From assembly GCA_905221615.1 (NCBI GenBank), contig CAJNDT010003290.1:248001-312000 (forward strand): DNA of 64,000 nt, written 5' to 3'. Position numbers and translations under genes: made by a program. The notes under the pieces were generated by a model. The model did not search any database. It was not told the origin of the DNA and saw only the letters and a list, made by a program, of their open reading frames with translations. Of this stretch, positions 32,263 to 45,800 are shown piece after piece (positions within the stretch are counted from its first letter, which is position 1; each line of letters begins with the position of its first letter). Source of the stretch: Symbiodinium sp. CCMP2592 (lineage: Eukaryota; Sar; Dinophyceae; Suessiales; Symbiodiniaceae).

Positions 32263-34070
32263 AGAGGCAACGCAGTTCGGGTTCTCGAGCTGGACCGTGC
32301 GTGCTTCTAGAGCCTACGCATTGGAGTGCTCTGACTCTATTTCCAGCATCTTCTAGCTCCAGCCTACGTTAATTGAGTTATTGTTTCACCAGTTTGGTTC
32401 CGCAAATGTCTCTGGCGCAGGATGTAGCTCATGGACCGTGGGGTTTTAATGTCTCTCTCTTCGTCTTGAGCTGCCTGCTACGTCAACGTGCCGAGCGATG
32501 CTTGAAGCTACCGCTCATGTCCGGAGGGCATGACAGAGAGCAGAGTATGGAAGTACAGATGCCACGATGTGGCAGTACGCCACAGAGTCTGATAGCTGCA
32601 GCCCGAGGTTAAGAACAAATGGGTGGTGCTTGCACAAAAGGCAGAGTACTTCGCATCTGCAGAAAGTCTCCGAATCTTTCCGTTCTTCTGTATCCTGGGC
32701 TCAGAGGTCTCAGAGGACGCATGCACCTCGCAGGGGAATTGGACAACCTACATTTTTGGGATCCGAATGTGGTTGAACCGAACGCTGTTTAAGCATTGCG
32801 TGTTGTCAGATCAGAGGAAGTGTGCTGTATCGCCTTGCATACTGATGCAGCCCGGCAGCGATACTTGAAAAAAAGGGGCATAAGGCAGTCGCACAGATTC
32901 CAAAAGGGGCAGATCAAGGGCAAAACGACACTGTAGCTGCCAAGAAGTGTGCAAAGTGAGTTGATGGCACATGGCGCGGTCGACTTCTCGGCGCTGTGCT
33001 TTTCGTTTGAAGTTGTTCTTATCTTGATGTGATGTCGTGATCGGTCATATTTATGTCGCTGTAAAGCAGTAGTCAACCCATGCCGACCGCTCGCATGATT
33101 GCAAGCCGCATCCTGCCACATGCCCCGCGGAGCTCTTCCCATGCGACTCTTCGTCGATTGTTGACGTGCATTCTCAGTGTTTGGGGTTGTGGTGGTGTAG
33201 CTGGGAGGATGACGAGGATGAGGACAGTTCTGTTGCGAAACTTTGCTTAATGCAGTTTTGCATGTGATGTCGGCCGCGACACTGCTAACCAGATTCGAAT
33301 TACTACCTCCGCACATTGAAGCGGACGCATCTCCGAACCTTCCTTCAGGCGGAGCCCACGGCCGTACGGCTCCAGGTTCCGAGGAGTGCATTGAGGGTTT
33401 TGTGAGGGACATTGTGCGCTACCCGGTAAATCAAGAAATCTCAGTCCTAAGCACGTAGATCCTGTTTTTTCTGCACACGAAGAGCATCCTTTCAAGCCTC
33501 AGCTTGACGAGGACGCCGCGCGTTGATGCGCCGGGGACTTGCCAAATTTTTCCCAGACTTATGCATCTTTCTGTGCGGTCTCGCCCACTGGGACGAAGTG
33601 ACGATTCGCTGGGCACAAGCAGTGCTTTCGGGTCGAGTGTACGAACGGGTGCTCAATGAATAGAGGGGAGCTTCATGTGTCGGAAGTTTGATGACAACTG
33701 GAGTCTAGGGGTTTGGTTGGGATGGCAGGTGTTGGGAAAGTGTTCGCGACAGATCGACTTCAAGATAGATGGCCGCCGGAGAGCTCTTGCAAGACAGTCC
33801 TGGTGTGGCGATGTTGGAGTTCGGCCGTGCTGTTCTTACTATCTCGCTCATACCAGCAACTTTTGCAGTGACATGGTTCGGCTACAGGGCATAGTAGCTT
33901 ATCTCGCGTTTTGGGGAGGCGTTGTCCGTGCCCTTTTCCAGCAGACCATGGCTGGCGTAAGCATGTGTGGTTACAGGAAGATTCGATGTCAAGGAGTGGC
34001 CTTCTCAGCTTGTCCTGTTGCAGAAAAATGTCCAAAAAAGGCTGTAACCAGTGTAGATAAGCCCTGATGA
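32263..34070. other. No securely identified gene
   Basis: This region follows the EH gene. Only short frames of fewer than 210 codons without recognisable motifs; likely intergenic. Confidence 0.45.
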
Positions 34071-34075
34071 CGGGA

Positions 34076-37000
34076 TCCCGCCGAGCCAAAGCTCTGAGAT
34101 CTGCCAAGGCCCTTGAGGCCGAATGCAGGCGCAGTCCGCTCCGCTTCGCTCCGCTTCGCTCCGTGGTCTCTGGTTGCTCCTTAACTTATCTTTGGTTAGT
34201 AGGGAATGGAAGAATGGTCGGAATAGTAGTTATACTTGTACCCCATTCCTCCATTCCCTACTAACCAAAGGTAAGTTAAGCAACAAACCGGACCCTGAAA
34301 CATCTGCTTTTCCATGCGGTCTGGGTCTGGAGGCTTCAATGCCACGGCGAATAAGGCGGGAACATCAAACTCCAAGATGCCTCACAGCGCAGACACTTCA
34401 GTGATAGCTTTTGCTTCGGCATGTGTGCTCATGCCCGGCAGGTTGTGGTCGGCACAGGAGCCGCGGATGGTTATCGCTTCCGCCCCACTCCACTCCGTTG
34501 TAAATTCTTGTTGATGGCCTCTCCGCATCTCCGTAGCCTCATACACTCACTCGGCACTCGCCGCTCTCCCGCTCCCAGGACGCGAAAAGGTCCTTGGCGG
34601 AGGCGTTTTGGAAGAGGACCCCTGCAGCCAAAGTGGCCGGAGCCTCGCAGGGCTCTGCAGTCGCAAGCCTTGCCTCGGCAGATTAAGGCTGGACTTCGCT
34701 GCCACAGCTCTGGGCTCCTCCCCTAGCCTCGAACCAAACAGTCGAGAACGGCTTGGATCACTTCAACCAGTCTTCACATTTGCTGAGGCTCCAACCCTCG
34801 GAAGCACTGCCAGCACGGAGACTACGCCGACACCAAGCCCTTCGCTGAGCGGCTACCGGTGCGGCTTCCCAGTTTAGTCGGCTTTGGTTGGTCCGCCCAT
34901 GTACACGTGGTCTGTGGTGGGCCTTCGTCTCGGGTTGTCCTCTGAAGCCACGAAGCCAGGCATGATTTCTCCACCAAGAGTGCACTCAAGTCGCATTTCA
35001 CGACGAGTTGTTTTTGCGATGAACTGAAGGTTCTGCCAAGTTGCTGGCACACTTTTGCGCCCTTGCCATGTCTACCCAGGGCAATGATTCTTCAAGGGGA
35101 GGGGCATCATTTTCTTGATGGACCGTTCTTTCTCGCGAGTAGCGAGTTTGGAAGCGAGCATTTTTCAGATAACATCCAAATGCAGCATTCGTTCTTTTTC
35201 GGTGATCTCCACTTCTTCAAGTTATTGTTTCAAACGCAAAGACTGAGCATTGAGTACAGCATTATATCTCGGTTCGAGTCAGAGTTTTTTTGCGCCCCCT
35301 CGGGAGGTTGAGATGCGCGGCAGGCATGTGGATGCGCCAAACGGCCAGTGTGACCTGCCTCGAAGCATGGCCTGCGAGAGCATTCACGACAAACTTCTGC
35401 GAGCTACAAGTTCGTCGCTGCCCTCGGGCGAGTATCGACAGTGTGCAGAAGAACCTGCAGCGTCACGATCCCCTGAGTCCGAGCAGTCCGAAACACGACG
35501 CGGGGCCTGCCTGGTCTAATCGGCTTCGTCCAGGTTGCAGCGTGCTCCAGGCTCCAGGCGTATCGGAGTGGGGGCTGCTTAGCAGCCTGCGACCTCCAGC
35601 AGCCAACAGAGCCAGCAGCGATGTCGAGCTATCTGTGAACTCGAAACTGCACTGAGAAGAGCCTGCTGACACGGCACAAGCAGCGCACACCCACATTGCC
35701 CCCTACGAGCTTGAAGACTGCCGGCTTGCAGAGTAGGATTTGTATGAGGAGGCGTAGGATCACTTATGGGTCGTTTGCCTTGAGTAGAGGGCATCAGATG
35801 GGCATCAGGACATTTGAAAGCGGTTTGCACGTTCTGTGTTCTAGTGAAACGAGCAGGTGAACAGAAGACCTACACACACGCGATGAGGTGAATTCCTGAC
35901 GAACCTTTTTGCTTGTATGTCGGCTTGAGCGGGAAGAGCCTGGAACCCTTGAAGCTTCTTTGTGCCAAGCTTGAGCCGCTAAACCCCCTTCCCGAGAGTT
36001 CCCGAGGCCGTCTCTGCCCGTCGGGAAGGCGCTCTGTGACAAATGCGGCTTTCGGGTTTCGGATTCAGCTTCGAACTGCAGCTCTAGCTTCGTAGTCTGT
36101 GGGGCTGCACCTTTGAACGCTTGCATCGGGTTTGGTTGGGATGTGGGCAGAAGCATCAGCAAAGACCTCAAAGCATTGTGCATCGCTCGAAAAGTTGTGA
36201 AGTTCGGAAGCTGCTGTGCTTCAGCTGGAGCGCGATGGCGGCCTTTGGGTTACAGTTTTTTCTCATACCGGGTGGATCGAGGGTTGGATGGCATCCTTAG
36301 GATATGCTGCACGTGATCTCTTGTGGACGGCGGTGAATCTGGAAAGCACATCAATCTAGAATCGGTCCCCGCTGAGTCAGGAGCTGTCGAAGCTAGACCA
36401 CATCATGCAGCAAGCAAAGGAGGTCCAGGCCGCGGGAGTCTGGAGTGGCTGTCGTCCTTGCAGTCTTCGATGTATTGTCGGTGTTGCGTTTCTTCGTGGA
36501 TGTTCCTGTTGCTGCTTCTGCTCATCTTCTGCTGACACTTGTGGTACAATCAAGCGTGGGAGCAGTACGCAGCACTCGAGAGCTTGCTGTCCTGTCGGCC
36601 GCGTGGGATATATAGGCCCTAGCACTTCGATTCCACGTGCACTTCAAGAAGCTTGGGAACAGCAAAGCTACCACAGTACAGACTGCAGGGCTTGATGTGT
36701 TTCTTGTAGGTCGAAGCCCATAACTTCAATCGAAGTATTCCTCAGTCAGCCCCTCGCTGCTACTAGGACCAGCTGCTCGCCGGCGTACGCATGGTCCGGG
36801 CCGTGGGAGGATGAACGTATCGAGAGTTTCCGGGCTTCGATAGCACTGGGCTGGTCTCAAAAAGCACCATGTGCTCTTCGGTTCAGAACCGATTTTTCAA
36901 TCAACTTGCGATAGATGTTTCTGCCTTCGAGCGGTGCAATGACAGCAGATGTGAAGCAATGGAGAAGCTGCGAGCCAGGCTTCCCAGAACACTCGCCCCA

Positions 37001-40000
37001 TCTCGCCTCCCGCGACTATGTGTGTGCGGCCGAGTCGTTTCGCGCAGCCCTTGCAGACAGGGTCCTGCAGTGTGCCAACATGTTGCAGTTCTACATTGCA
37101 TCAAGAACAGAGCGAATTTTCCGCTCGATGTGCAGGCCTCGCCGAACCCGTGGCGGTGACAAGCCCGGCCGTGCGAGGCTCAGCAACGCACTTCGTTGAA
37201 GTGCTCTGCTGCACGTGTTGTGCACGTCTTACACGCTTTCCACGCTTTCTGTGTAGCAGAGACACTGCAGCCCCCGAGGCCAGTCGGAGCCTCGAGCCCG
37301 GAGTGGGCTCCTTGAAAGTGCAGGAGGGCCGCAGCACCAGTGTCGGGCACCCAGAAACCCCTCCTCTTGTCTCTCTCTCTCTCTCACTGTGTGCTGTGGT
37401 GGTAGGAGAGGCACCCCGAAATCTTGTGATAGGAGTGGTAGATAGATTGCATATCAGAGGTGGACCGCCGGCAGGTTGCTGCTCCGCCAGGGCCCAAACC
37501 AATGCGGGCAATCGCTGTGCACCTAGGGCTGGCTCTATTTCCGCATCGAGCTTCCTCCGCATGTGTTGTCCTTCACACGGCCCTTGCTGTCCAGAATATC
37601 TAAAATATTTGCCATCCTCTCGGAAACTTGAGCGGTGGTGTTGTGGTGGTGCTGGTGCAGAATAGAAAGATGATGATGATGATCATCATCATCATCATCG
37701 TCATCCTGATACTCGTCGTCTAGCAGCAGCATCGTCATCCTCGTGTCGTCGTTATCGTAATGATGCCATCATCATTCTTCTAGTCGTCTTCCTCATCAGG
37801 ATCAAAAAGGAACAGCCCAAGCAGGAACCGCAGTTCTGATCAGTCCATGTCACGGAGTACAGGTTTGCAACAATCCAGGTGCAGTTTTTCCACCTTGACG
37901 AGAAGGCTCTGTGATGGAGACGGGCCGGATTCAGGTTGCGACCGTGACAGTAGATACTTTCGTGTGTGCCACCGCCGAAACTGAATCCCAAGCAGCTGCA
38001 ATAAAGACCACCGTCGGGTATGGCAGAAACTCAATTCTCGCAGGGTGGACGATCAGGGCATGGATCGTGGACGTGGCGCCGTGCGGCCCAAAACGGCCAC
38101 TGGGCCCCAACGCAGGGTTTGGACTTGAGACTTCGGAGGTCCTGGTCAGAGATGGAGATGGGGGGCCCTTTCCGAAGCCAAGGTTTCCGCAAGGCGGGCG
38201 GCAGAAGAACTGCTGGAGTCCGTGCGGCGGCGTGCCCTGGAGGCCGCCACAGGGCTACGAGCATGTCCAAAGTTCTTTGCCGCGCACACGACGCATCCAC
38301 ACGAGGGCTTGAAGAGGCATCTTTCTGTCTGTTTTCGGCTCGAGGGGAGGGGAAATTTGCATCAATCTCTTGCTCTGCATACTCCCTTCATTCACGCTCA
38401 CTAGAAACTAATCCTTGTGCGGGCCTCAGATGCGCCCGGCGACGCGCAACGACGCGCGGTGCTCCCGACTTCCGGGCGATCCGAGCACCCAGGTTTGGGC
38501 TGCCAGTTTCCAAAATGGCTCGGACCCCTGAGTGCACTCGTACAAGAGAGGCGCTAAGCGGAGCGATGACTTTGCTGAGGCTGTGGTCTGTGGATCTGGG
38601 ATGGATGAGAGGAGACTGGGGGAGAGTCGGAGAGTCCCTCTGCAGTCGGAGCTTTGACCAAGCAAATGATGAGGACCCTCGCAATGGTGCAGGGCCTGTT
38701 TGCTGCGGCCCCAACCACTGCTCGGTAAGGATTTGGATTGCAGTTGGGTGTTGCTTGATCTGAGTTGCTACTGCTATCATGCCACGACTGCAAGTCGGGA
38801 GACATCACTTTCAGGCAATGATCTTTGGAGCTGCCGTCCTTAGTCTTTTGAGTGAAGCGCAAGTCTTTCCCAGGCAGGGGGCCTGGCACTGACATGGGTG
38901 GTTTGGCGTGGCCTTGATTGCTGCGTGCTGTTGCAGGCGCTGCGTATGCCAGACTGGTCCCGGGATTTATGGCTTCTGCGAGGTCGTGCTCCTAGGAATG
39001 CGCGTGCAAGCTGTACACGTGAAACAGGTGAAGGTGGGGTCGCTTGCATCGGCAGATTTTGAGCCGCCAGGTGTGGCAAGATTGCCGCACGGTCATTAGC
39101 TTCATGATGGGCGCGCTGATATGCCACTGTACCAGATGCTCTAAAGGTGGGACTTGTGGGGCCAGACTGAAGCGTTTTGAGTTTGTTCTCGCGTAGTTGG
39201 AGTTTGGGAACAGGAGATGATGATCACGAGCCAAGTGGAAGGACAGATCTGCGTCCGTGCTCATGTGCGGTGATTGCTAATGGGAAAAAGTGTACTACTC
39301 CAAAGCTGACAGGAAAGGGCTCCATCTGTCCATGATTTGGTGACAGCACGTCGAGTGCTCTCGGTAGTCCCTTTTGTGGCAGCCTCAAACGGACACTATG
39401 CTAAGAGTCCAAGGGTTCTGAAGCATGGCGGTCCTTCTGTCCAGGTCGACGATGTCTTGCGTTGCTCAACGCGACTTGCACAAGCCTGGCGATCCAGGAT
39501 ATCGACCAGGCTAATTTCCTCTTGGGACTTGCACTGATAGTGTTGCAATTTTTGGCGAAAAGACCTCGAGCTGGCTAGCTAGGCAGCTGGCCCAGCCCAA
39601 GGCTCGGATGCCCTGGCTATGGGGCGAATTTAGAGATTCTAGGAGGGCCCACTCAACCGTCCGAGGGCACCAAGGCAGGCCCTCAAGATCACGAGTTTGC
39701 AGCGGTTCCGACTGTGGGGTTTCGTAGTGGGCTTGAGGAACGGCCTTGGATCCCTTGCAAAATGGATAGAGCTAGCTGCGAAAAGCAGTGCATGGTTCTT
39801 TCCACCTTTTTAGCATGCCGTAAAGTGTACTGCCACCTGCTTGCAAAGCTGCGGGTTGATACACTTCCATATCAGATAGTCCAGGTCTATAGTATGTCCA
39901 CAACCGTCTTCTCTCTATATTTTAACTTCTCTTGTTGGGCATGGAGAAATTCCCATCGCCCAAGATCCCTTTCCCGGGCGCCCGCAATTGCGGGTCGATT

Positions 40001-41041
40001 GGGAGCGGTTCGCATGGAGGGCCCTTTAGCAGGGATGGCGAGTCAAGATTCCCGAAGCTTGAAGCCTTGGGAACCTGCCTTCCGGAGCTCGTAAGTCTTA
40101 AGTCGTCATGAGTCATTACTTTGAGCCATTCTCCTGCCATCTTCCACGGGATCCGCAGGCAAAGGGGTAGAATTCCGACCAAAGTGGCCGATGAGCCAGT
40201 TTGCAAGGATGGCATTCAAAATCCGCAGCAGGTCATTGGGCTTGGCGGGCTTCGGGGCTTGGGCCGAGAGAGCGCACTTCCGGGCAGGCTGAGGTGGACC
40301 GGCTGCGCTCCGAGCTAGCCTCCACGGAGGCCGCAAAGCAGCGGCTCCAGGCAAGCCCACAGCCAAAGCAAGAGCGTGTTTTCGGACTTCAGTGTTTGAG
40401 GCTGATGAGGCCGCAGAGGCAGAAGCCGGGGCGGAGGCGAGCGTCGGCAAGAGGCTCCGAATCGCAGGAACATGAGAGCAAGACTCAAAGCCGCAGGCAG
40501 CAAGGCTGCTTCGCGAGGCCCGCCTGGAGGTGACACGCCTCAAGGCAGCACTGCAGAGGCTGGAGAACTCCTGGTGAGTTTCACCGGGGATGGTGATACT
40601 GTCGGATCGAGACGAGGGTATTCGTGGTGACTGTCAAGCGGTGCTGTCAAAGTTCAAACAGAGAGTGTGTGTGGGTTGGAAATCATTCCTTCTCCTCCTT
40701 TTCCTTCTCCTCCACATCATCATCGTCATCACCATCACCGTCAGTGTCAGCAGTATCATGATCCATATCGCCATCACGATCATGTTCAGGATCGTGATCA
40801 TGTTTCATGTTCATGATTGTGACCATGATCATAAGCACGAACATCATCATGACCATGATCATGATCACAGGTCCCGTCTTCTGTACCCACCCCAGAACCC
40901 TAGACCTCGCAGCTCAGCATTCCTCGAGTTTTACCCTTGGCATGAGCCTTCGAGGCAGACAGGCAACGACAAGCTCGTGAAGGAGGCCGGGTCACTACGA
41001 CTACCACTACCACGACCACTACTACGACCACCACTGCTGCA

Positions 41042-41078
<37 letters not shown>

Positions 41079-41079
41079 T

Positions 41080-41160
<81 letters not shown>

Positions 41161-41407
41161 CACTGCTACTGCTACTGCTACTGCTACTGCTACTGCTACT
41201 ACTATCGCTACTACTGCTGCTACTGCTACTACTGCTACTACTGCTGCCGCTGCTGCCACTACTACGACCACCACTGCTGCTGCTGCTACTACTACTACTA
41301 CTACTGCTACTACTACTGCTACTACTGCTACTACTGCTACTACTGCTACGACTGCTACTACTGCTGCCGCTGCTGCCACTGCTGCTGCTGCTACTACAAC
41401 AACTACA

Positions 41408-41457
<50 letters not shown>

Positions 41458-42760
41458 GATGGTTTGATGTTGATGATGGTGATCTTGATGATGGTGACGT
41501 TACCAACGAAGGCTGCAAAGCTGACCTGGCCATGAGCAACAACAAGATTGAGAGCAGCAGCACCCAAGAAAGCATGAACGACGAAACTGGTAAGGATGAG
41601 CAAAGGGCTGCAGCAATATGTGTTGTACCATGAAAGTCTGTTTACGCTCGTGGGAATGCCGAGTCTGGCAGCCCCCCTAAGTTGTGATCCGTGAGGCAAA
41701 TGCGCAGCATGTGGCGCTGCAGCAGGAGCCGTGCTGCGGATGCATGATCTGACGGGCTAGGACGCTGTTGTCTGCAGACGAGAGCATGCCTGGGTTTGAA
41801 GGCGGCCCGAACCTCATGAAGTGTGAGCATCTGGCACCGGAAGAAAGAGTGCATCATCAGTACATCCCTCGCAAGCCCTAAGCCCTAAGCCCTAAGCGCC
41901 AGCGCCAGCAGCCAAGTGGCTCTGGCTGTGGCGGTTCGCTTCGCTTCTCTTTCAAAGAGGCTCTCCGGGACGTAGCTTCGCGTCGCGGCTGGGCAGGAGC
42001 TCCGGAGCAGCCAGGCCGAGGCCGCGCGCCGCGGCGAGGAGAGAGGGAGGGAGGGCGCCTCACCGCTCAGAGCGGCTCTGCGAGCATCGCGTGGACATTG
42101 CTGGGATGCTTGCGCGGGCTGTGAGGAGGTGCGGCGAGCAGAGGCTGCGTCTGGGAGGGAAACCTGGCGGACGCGCTGGCCGAGCAAGATAGATTGTTTG
42201 GGTCGAGCACGGCGGCGGACATGTCCCATTAATTGTCTTGGACCGTATGCATGTGCACGGTGAGTAAGCTATCCGTGCAATGTGAAGGCTCAGCAGCGCG
42301 AGCTTCAGAAAGAGCGTGATGAGGAAAGGAGGCTGGTGGCTTCGTCCAGTATGCACAGCCATGTCAGTTCAGATCCGGGGAACGAGCCCACAACATGTTT
42401 GCCCAATGCCTGAGTTGTCTGTTGCGAGGCTGCGGCTGGAAGGAGAAAAGAGGCGAAGTGCACTCCGCAGCTTCAGTCGGGGCAATCTTGCAGTCATCGC
42501 AGCCCAGCCCTAGCCAGGCTCGGGCAACTCCAAGGGAGCCACCAGCGGCTCGAGGTGGGGAGCTTGGGATCTGGCGAGCTGCAAAATGCCCTTGACCTGC
42601 GTTGCAGGAGGCAGAAGCGCTTCGAAAAGAAGCCGTCGGGTGCTAAATCGAGGGGGTCTCCCTTTTGCTTCCGCACACTTTGCCTGCTTTGTCTCCGTTC
42701 ATGGACACAGAGGAAAAGCTGCTGGCAGACCGAAAAGAGGCCCGGCGGGAGAACTGCAGC
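34076..42760 (+). CDS. Long coiled-coil protein, left part: dispersed micro-exons
   Basis: Short open segments bordered by AG acceptors and GT or GC donors encode charged, Leu-spaced helices. The best are 36381-36428 (ELSKLDHIMQQAKEVQ, 16 codons, GC donor), 40288-40350 (AEVDRLRSELASTEAAKQRL, GC donor), 40401-40466 (ADEAAEAEAGAEASVGKRLR), 40497-40573 (LLREARLEVTRLKAALQRLE, GTGAGT donor), 41997-42046 (ELRSSQAEAARRGEER), 42288-42335 (AQQRELQKERDEERRL), 42415-42469 (LSVARLRLEGEKRRSALR), 42608-42639 (EAEALRKEAV) and ~42711-42760 (EEKLLADRKEARREN). Weaker candidates are ~34076-34136 (SRRAKALRSAKALEAECR), ~36938-36990 and ~38178-38260 (AKVSARRAAEELLESVRR). Lengths are mostly 30-80 bases. The series continues to the right of the inserted retroelement. 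Such proteins are usually structural, tethering or motor-linked; no specific homologue is recognised and the gene start is unknown. Confidence 0.6.
34173..34284. repeat. Hairpin-forming inverted repeat (MITE-like), ~112 bases
   Basis: Left arm 34173-34210 and right arm 34250-34284 are complementary over ~34 bases, with one three-base bulge and one mismatch; the shared core is CTTTGGTTAGTAGGGAATGG. The loop 34211-34249 also contains ATTCC/GGAAT words that extend pairing. It is preceded by a short CCGCTTCGCTCCG tandem. It lies between coiled-coil-like exons, so probably in an intron. Confidence 0.85.
37669..37745. repeat. (ATG/ATC)n trinucleotide tract
   Basis: GATGATGATGATGATCATCATCATC-like bases form a small self-complementary microsatellite, given here only in outline: a run of GAT units meets a run of CAT units at ~37684. 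Confidence 0.9.
40685..40875. repeat. CATGATCATG-rich and CATCATC tracts
   Basis: A Cys/Leu-type pyrimidine stretch and CATCATCGTC words are followed by CATGATCATGATC-type words, many self-complementary. Part of an intron of the coiled-coil gene. Confidence 0.85.
40995..41460. repeat. (ACT/GCT)n trinucleotide tract, ~465 bases
   Basis: Almost pure CTACTACTA units with CTG variants. Its frames read as poly-Leu, poly-Val/Ala or poly-Ser and are not genes. Located between coiled-coil exons, so intronic. Confidence 0.97.
41876..41896. repeat. Three CCCTAAG units (telomere-like)
   Basis: Three exact tandem copies of CCCTAAG, the complement of CTTAGGG, a one-base variant of the TTTAGGG telomere unit. 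Followed by GCGCCAGCGCCAGC. Confidence 0.85.
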
Positions 42761-42826
42761 ATTTCGCATTTCGCATTTCGTGGCAATGGGTCCGGTCGGA
42801 CGCAGCCGGTATTCGGCTTGCATTAA

Positions 42827-45800
42827 TTAAAGGGTGAAAAGAGCAGGTGGAGCCGAGGATAATGGGCAGTTGGCCAGGAAAAGTCCATTTGCTCGGCTCG
42901 AGCTGTGGGGCGCAAGGGAAGTCAGAGCTCCAAGTGTAGGACAGTCAAACCCAGACACGAGGAGGACGGCACCAGCACCATGGGTCCACAGATGCAGAAC
43001 CCCTCTTACAAGATCGCTGAACAGTCGAAGCCGGTGCAACCTGGCCTCAAGACACGAAAAGGACCGTAGAGGGGACGGAGGCTGAAGTGAGGGAAGGATG
43101 TGCCGGACATCACAAACGACAACAGCCTCTGCGGTGCACTGGCAGAGTTGTCCGAAATCGAGCAAGGACGGATCTGCAATGCAAGCTGAGTAGGTGCGGA
43201 GAGGCACCTCAGGCAGAAGCAAGGAGAGTTCAACCCTATCTGTGAAGACAAGGGAAATCTCGATCCGAGCTCCAGACCAGGAGGGAAGGACAGCATGATG
43301 GAAATCAAGCCATGGTAGGACGGTGGAGGCATCACGAAAGGTGCTGATGCTGGCCGCAGGAGCAACAAGGTGAGGTACCAACCACTCAACTAAATCAATG
43401 GACAAGAGGAAGCGAGCAGCTTTGGTGTGCCAACTGGCCCATTGCACCGGCCATTCCTCGTCCTGGGAGAGAAGATCTTGGAGACAAGCATGCCAAGCAG
43501 CGGCTGTTGCTCGAAGCCTAGTGCGCTGCAAACACACAGTACAAAAGGCGAGCCGAATCTGTTCAAGGAGGGCAACATACGAGGCGGCTCCATCCTCAGC
43601 ATGGCAGAAAATGGTCTCGAGGCTCCCAAGAATTTCTTCGGAAGGCCGGTCCGGCTCCTGAACGAGCGGTTGAAAGCTCCAAGGCTTGGAGGGTCCGGAG
43701 GCCTGCATGACCGGGACAAGTGAGTCATCCCCTGTGTCAAACCGCCTGGATCCGCGTCCAGGGAGAGGCTGAACCGCGTGTTCAGCAGAAGTGAGAGCAT
43801 CGCGGCATCCGCGATTGTGGCGCAGATGGTTACAAAGCCTTCCATTGGACGCAAAGGTCCGCAAACAGACAGGGCACTGAGACCCATCTGCGAGATGTCT
43901 TTCAGGGCGAATTCGCCCATGGCGTTTAAACGCATGGTGTGACCATGCGCGTAGGTCAGCAAAGCCCTGCTGGCAAAGAGCACAAATTTCAGTATTCGAT
44001 GCAACTGATTGGGCGATCGGGGAGCAAGTCGCCCCAGTTTTGTTGAGGGCACGCAAAACATGACCATGGAAAAGTTGGACTTCCGCGGTCCACCGATCCT
44101 GGAGAAGTGCAAACTGCCTAGCTTTGCGAATCCAGGACTTCCACCTTCCAGGGGAATTGCGGATAACCTGAAGGCAGTCATCCCACACGATTGGTCTGCC
44201 GGGGTGATCGGCACGCTTTAAGCAGTCGACGAGCCATTGGACGGAGCCCTCGGCAAGCCGAAGCCATGTTTCCTCAGCATGCAAAATGGCCCACAGCTCA
44301 CTGGGACCCAACCTCACAAGGAGAGCTAAATGACGAAGTCGCTCAATATGCACAAGTGTCCCAACCTGAGGAATCCGAGCAAGTGCAAAAACGAACCCAT
44401 GAGGAAGGTGGCAGGCTTGCTCGAAGGAGTAGGAGGGCTTCAACATGATGCGTGCCATTTGGAGGAGTGCGTGCTGAATTGGAGCAAGGTCCTCCTGGCC
44501 GAACAACGTCCATGTCCCAGAGGCGAAGGCGAGTGTCGAGAGCACAACTGACTCAAAGATGATTGCTTTGTCCCGGGCGGAGACAAAGGCGGACCCAAAA
44601 ACCCGTTTTTGGTGCTTACGGAATGCAGTCCAAGCGTGTCCCACACGGGTCTTTATTTCAGGTTTTAAAGCTCCGCTATGATGCACGATCCCTCCTAGGT
44701 GGCAATACTTCGGGACTACCCTAAGGCGTGATCCAGGCCACATCTCTGAGGGGATGTCGAGGCTTGGACCAATGCCAGCAAATGCTTGGATTCTCAAGGA
44801 TCGGGCGCCTTTCCCACGTAGGGAAAGGACAGTCTCAGTTTTTCCTGGACCCAAGTTGGGCATCAAAATAGCCCGGACACATTCATCGAGCATCGTAGCG
44901 GCAACTCTCCGAGTGCCCTCAAGCACAGCAGATGCAGACGAGGAGTAATAAAGGAGGGCACAATCATCCATCCATGTGACATCGGCAGGGGACTGTGCGG
45001 TAAGCCCCGAGTCTGAGCCCTTGGTGAGGGAGGCCTTCCAGTCCTCACTCCACGCAAAACAACACTGCAAATCAAGGTCCTTGAGCTTCTTCCTGATGCG
45101 GGCTAGTACCTCTGAAAAGAGGAAACTAAAAAGGAGATCTGCCAAATTGTCGCCGGGTCGCGTACCCCCGCGGACGGCTGCGAGAGATGATGTACGTTCC
45201 CAAGTGAACCAAGTGTCACTCAAGACCTCAGTGAGAGCCCCGGAAAGCCACGGATCCGCACCTGAGTCGGCAAAAATCGGGGTATCTCGAACATAATCCT
45301 GCAGGCGACTGAAGGCATCCTCTGGAAAGCAAAAAGTGTGCAGAATGCCGACGACATTGGCATCATCAAGAGGGCCTCCTGTGAGCAAGGGTCTCACGAC
45401 CCTATGGAAGGCTTCCTTGAGGTCTAAGAAAACAACGGCGCTCGAAAGACCATTGTTCTGGCAAAAGCTCTGAAAAGAGCGCACGGTATGATTTGCAAGC
45501 TGAACAGGATAGCCTGGCCGGCCTCCAATTTGGAGGCTGCCGGCGACAGAGTCGAGGAAAGGGGCTGCCTTTCGTCTCAGCGCGCTGTGGAAAGCTTTTC
45601 CCGGCGCGCTCGAAACGAGGATACCTCTGAAAGACTCGCACTGCCGCATGGAGCCCTTGCGTTTCCAAATGGCAAAAAGTGATCCTCCCTTCCAATGGAC
45701 CGGCTCAGCAAGACGATAAGACGCCTTGAGCGCAATTTGGAACAGTGGAAGAGAGACAGAACTGGCTTGCAGATGGAGAAGATCGGCAGGGATACAGTCG

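Noticed and set aside
38500..38530. Dinoflagellate spliced-leader relic (CAAAATGGCTC-like word)
   Set aside because: Only a short partial match in the wrong arrangement; no full 22-base leader was seen anywhere in the window.
40590..41633. A 347-codon + strand frame with a long poly-Leu section and a matching poly-Ser/poly-Val frame on the - strand
   Set aside because: It is produced by the (ACT/GCT)n microsatellite; no complexity outside the repeat supports a protein.
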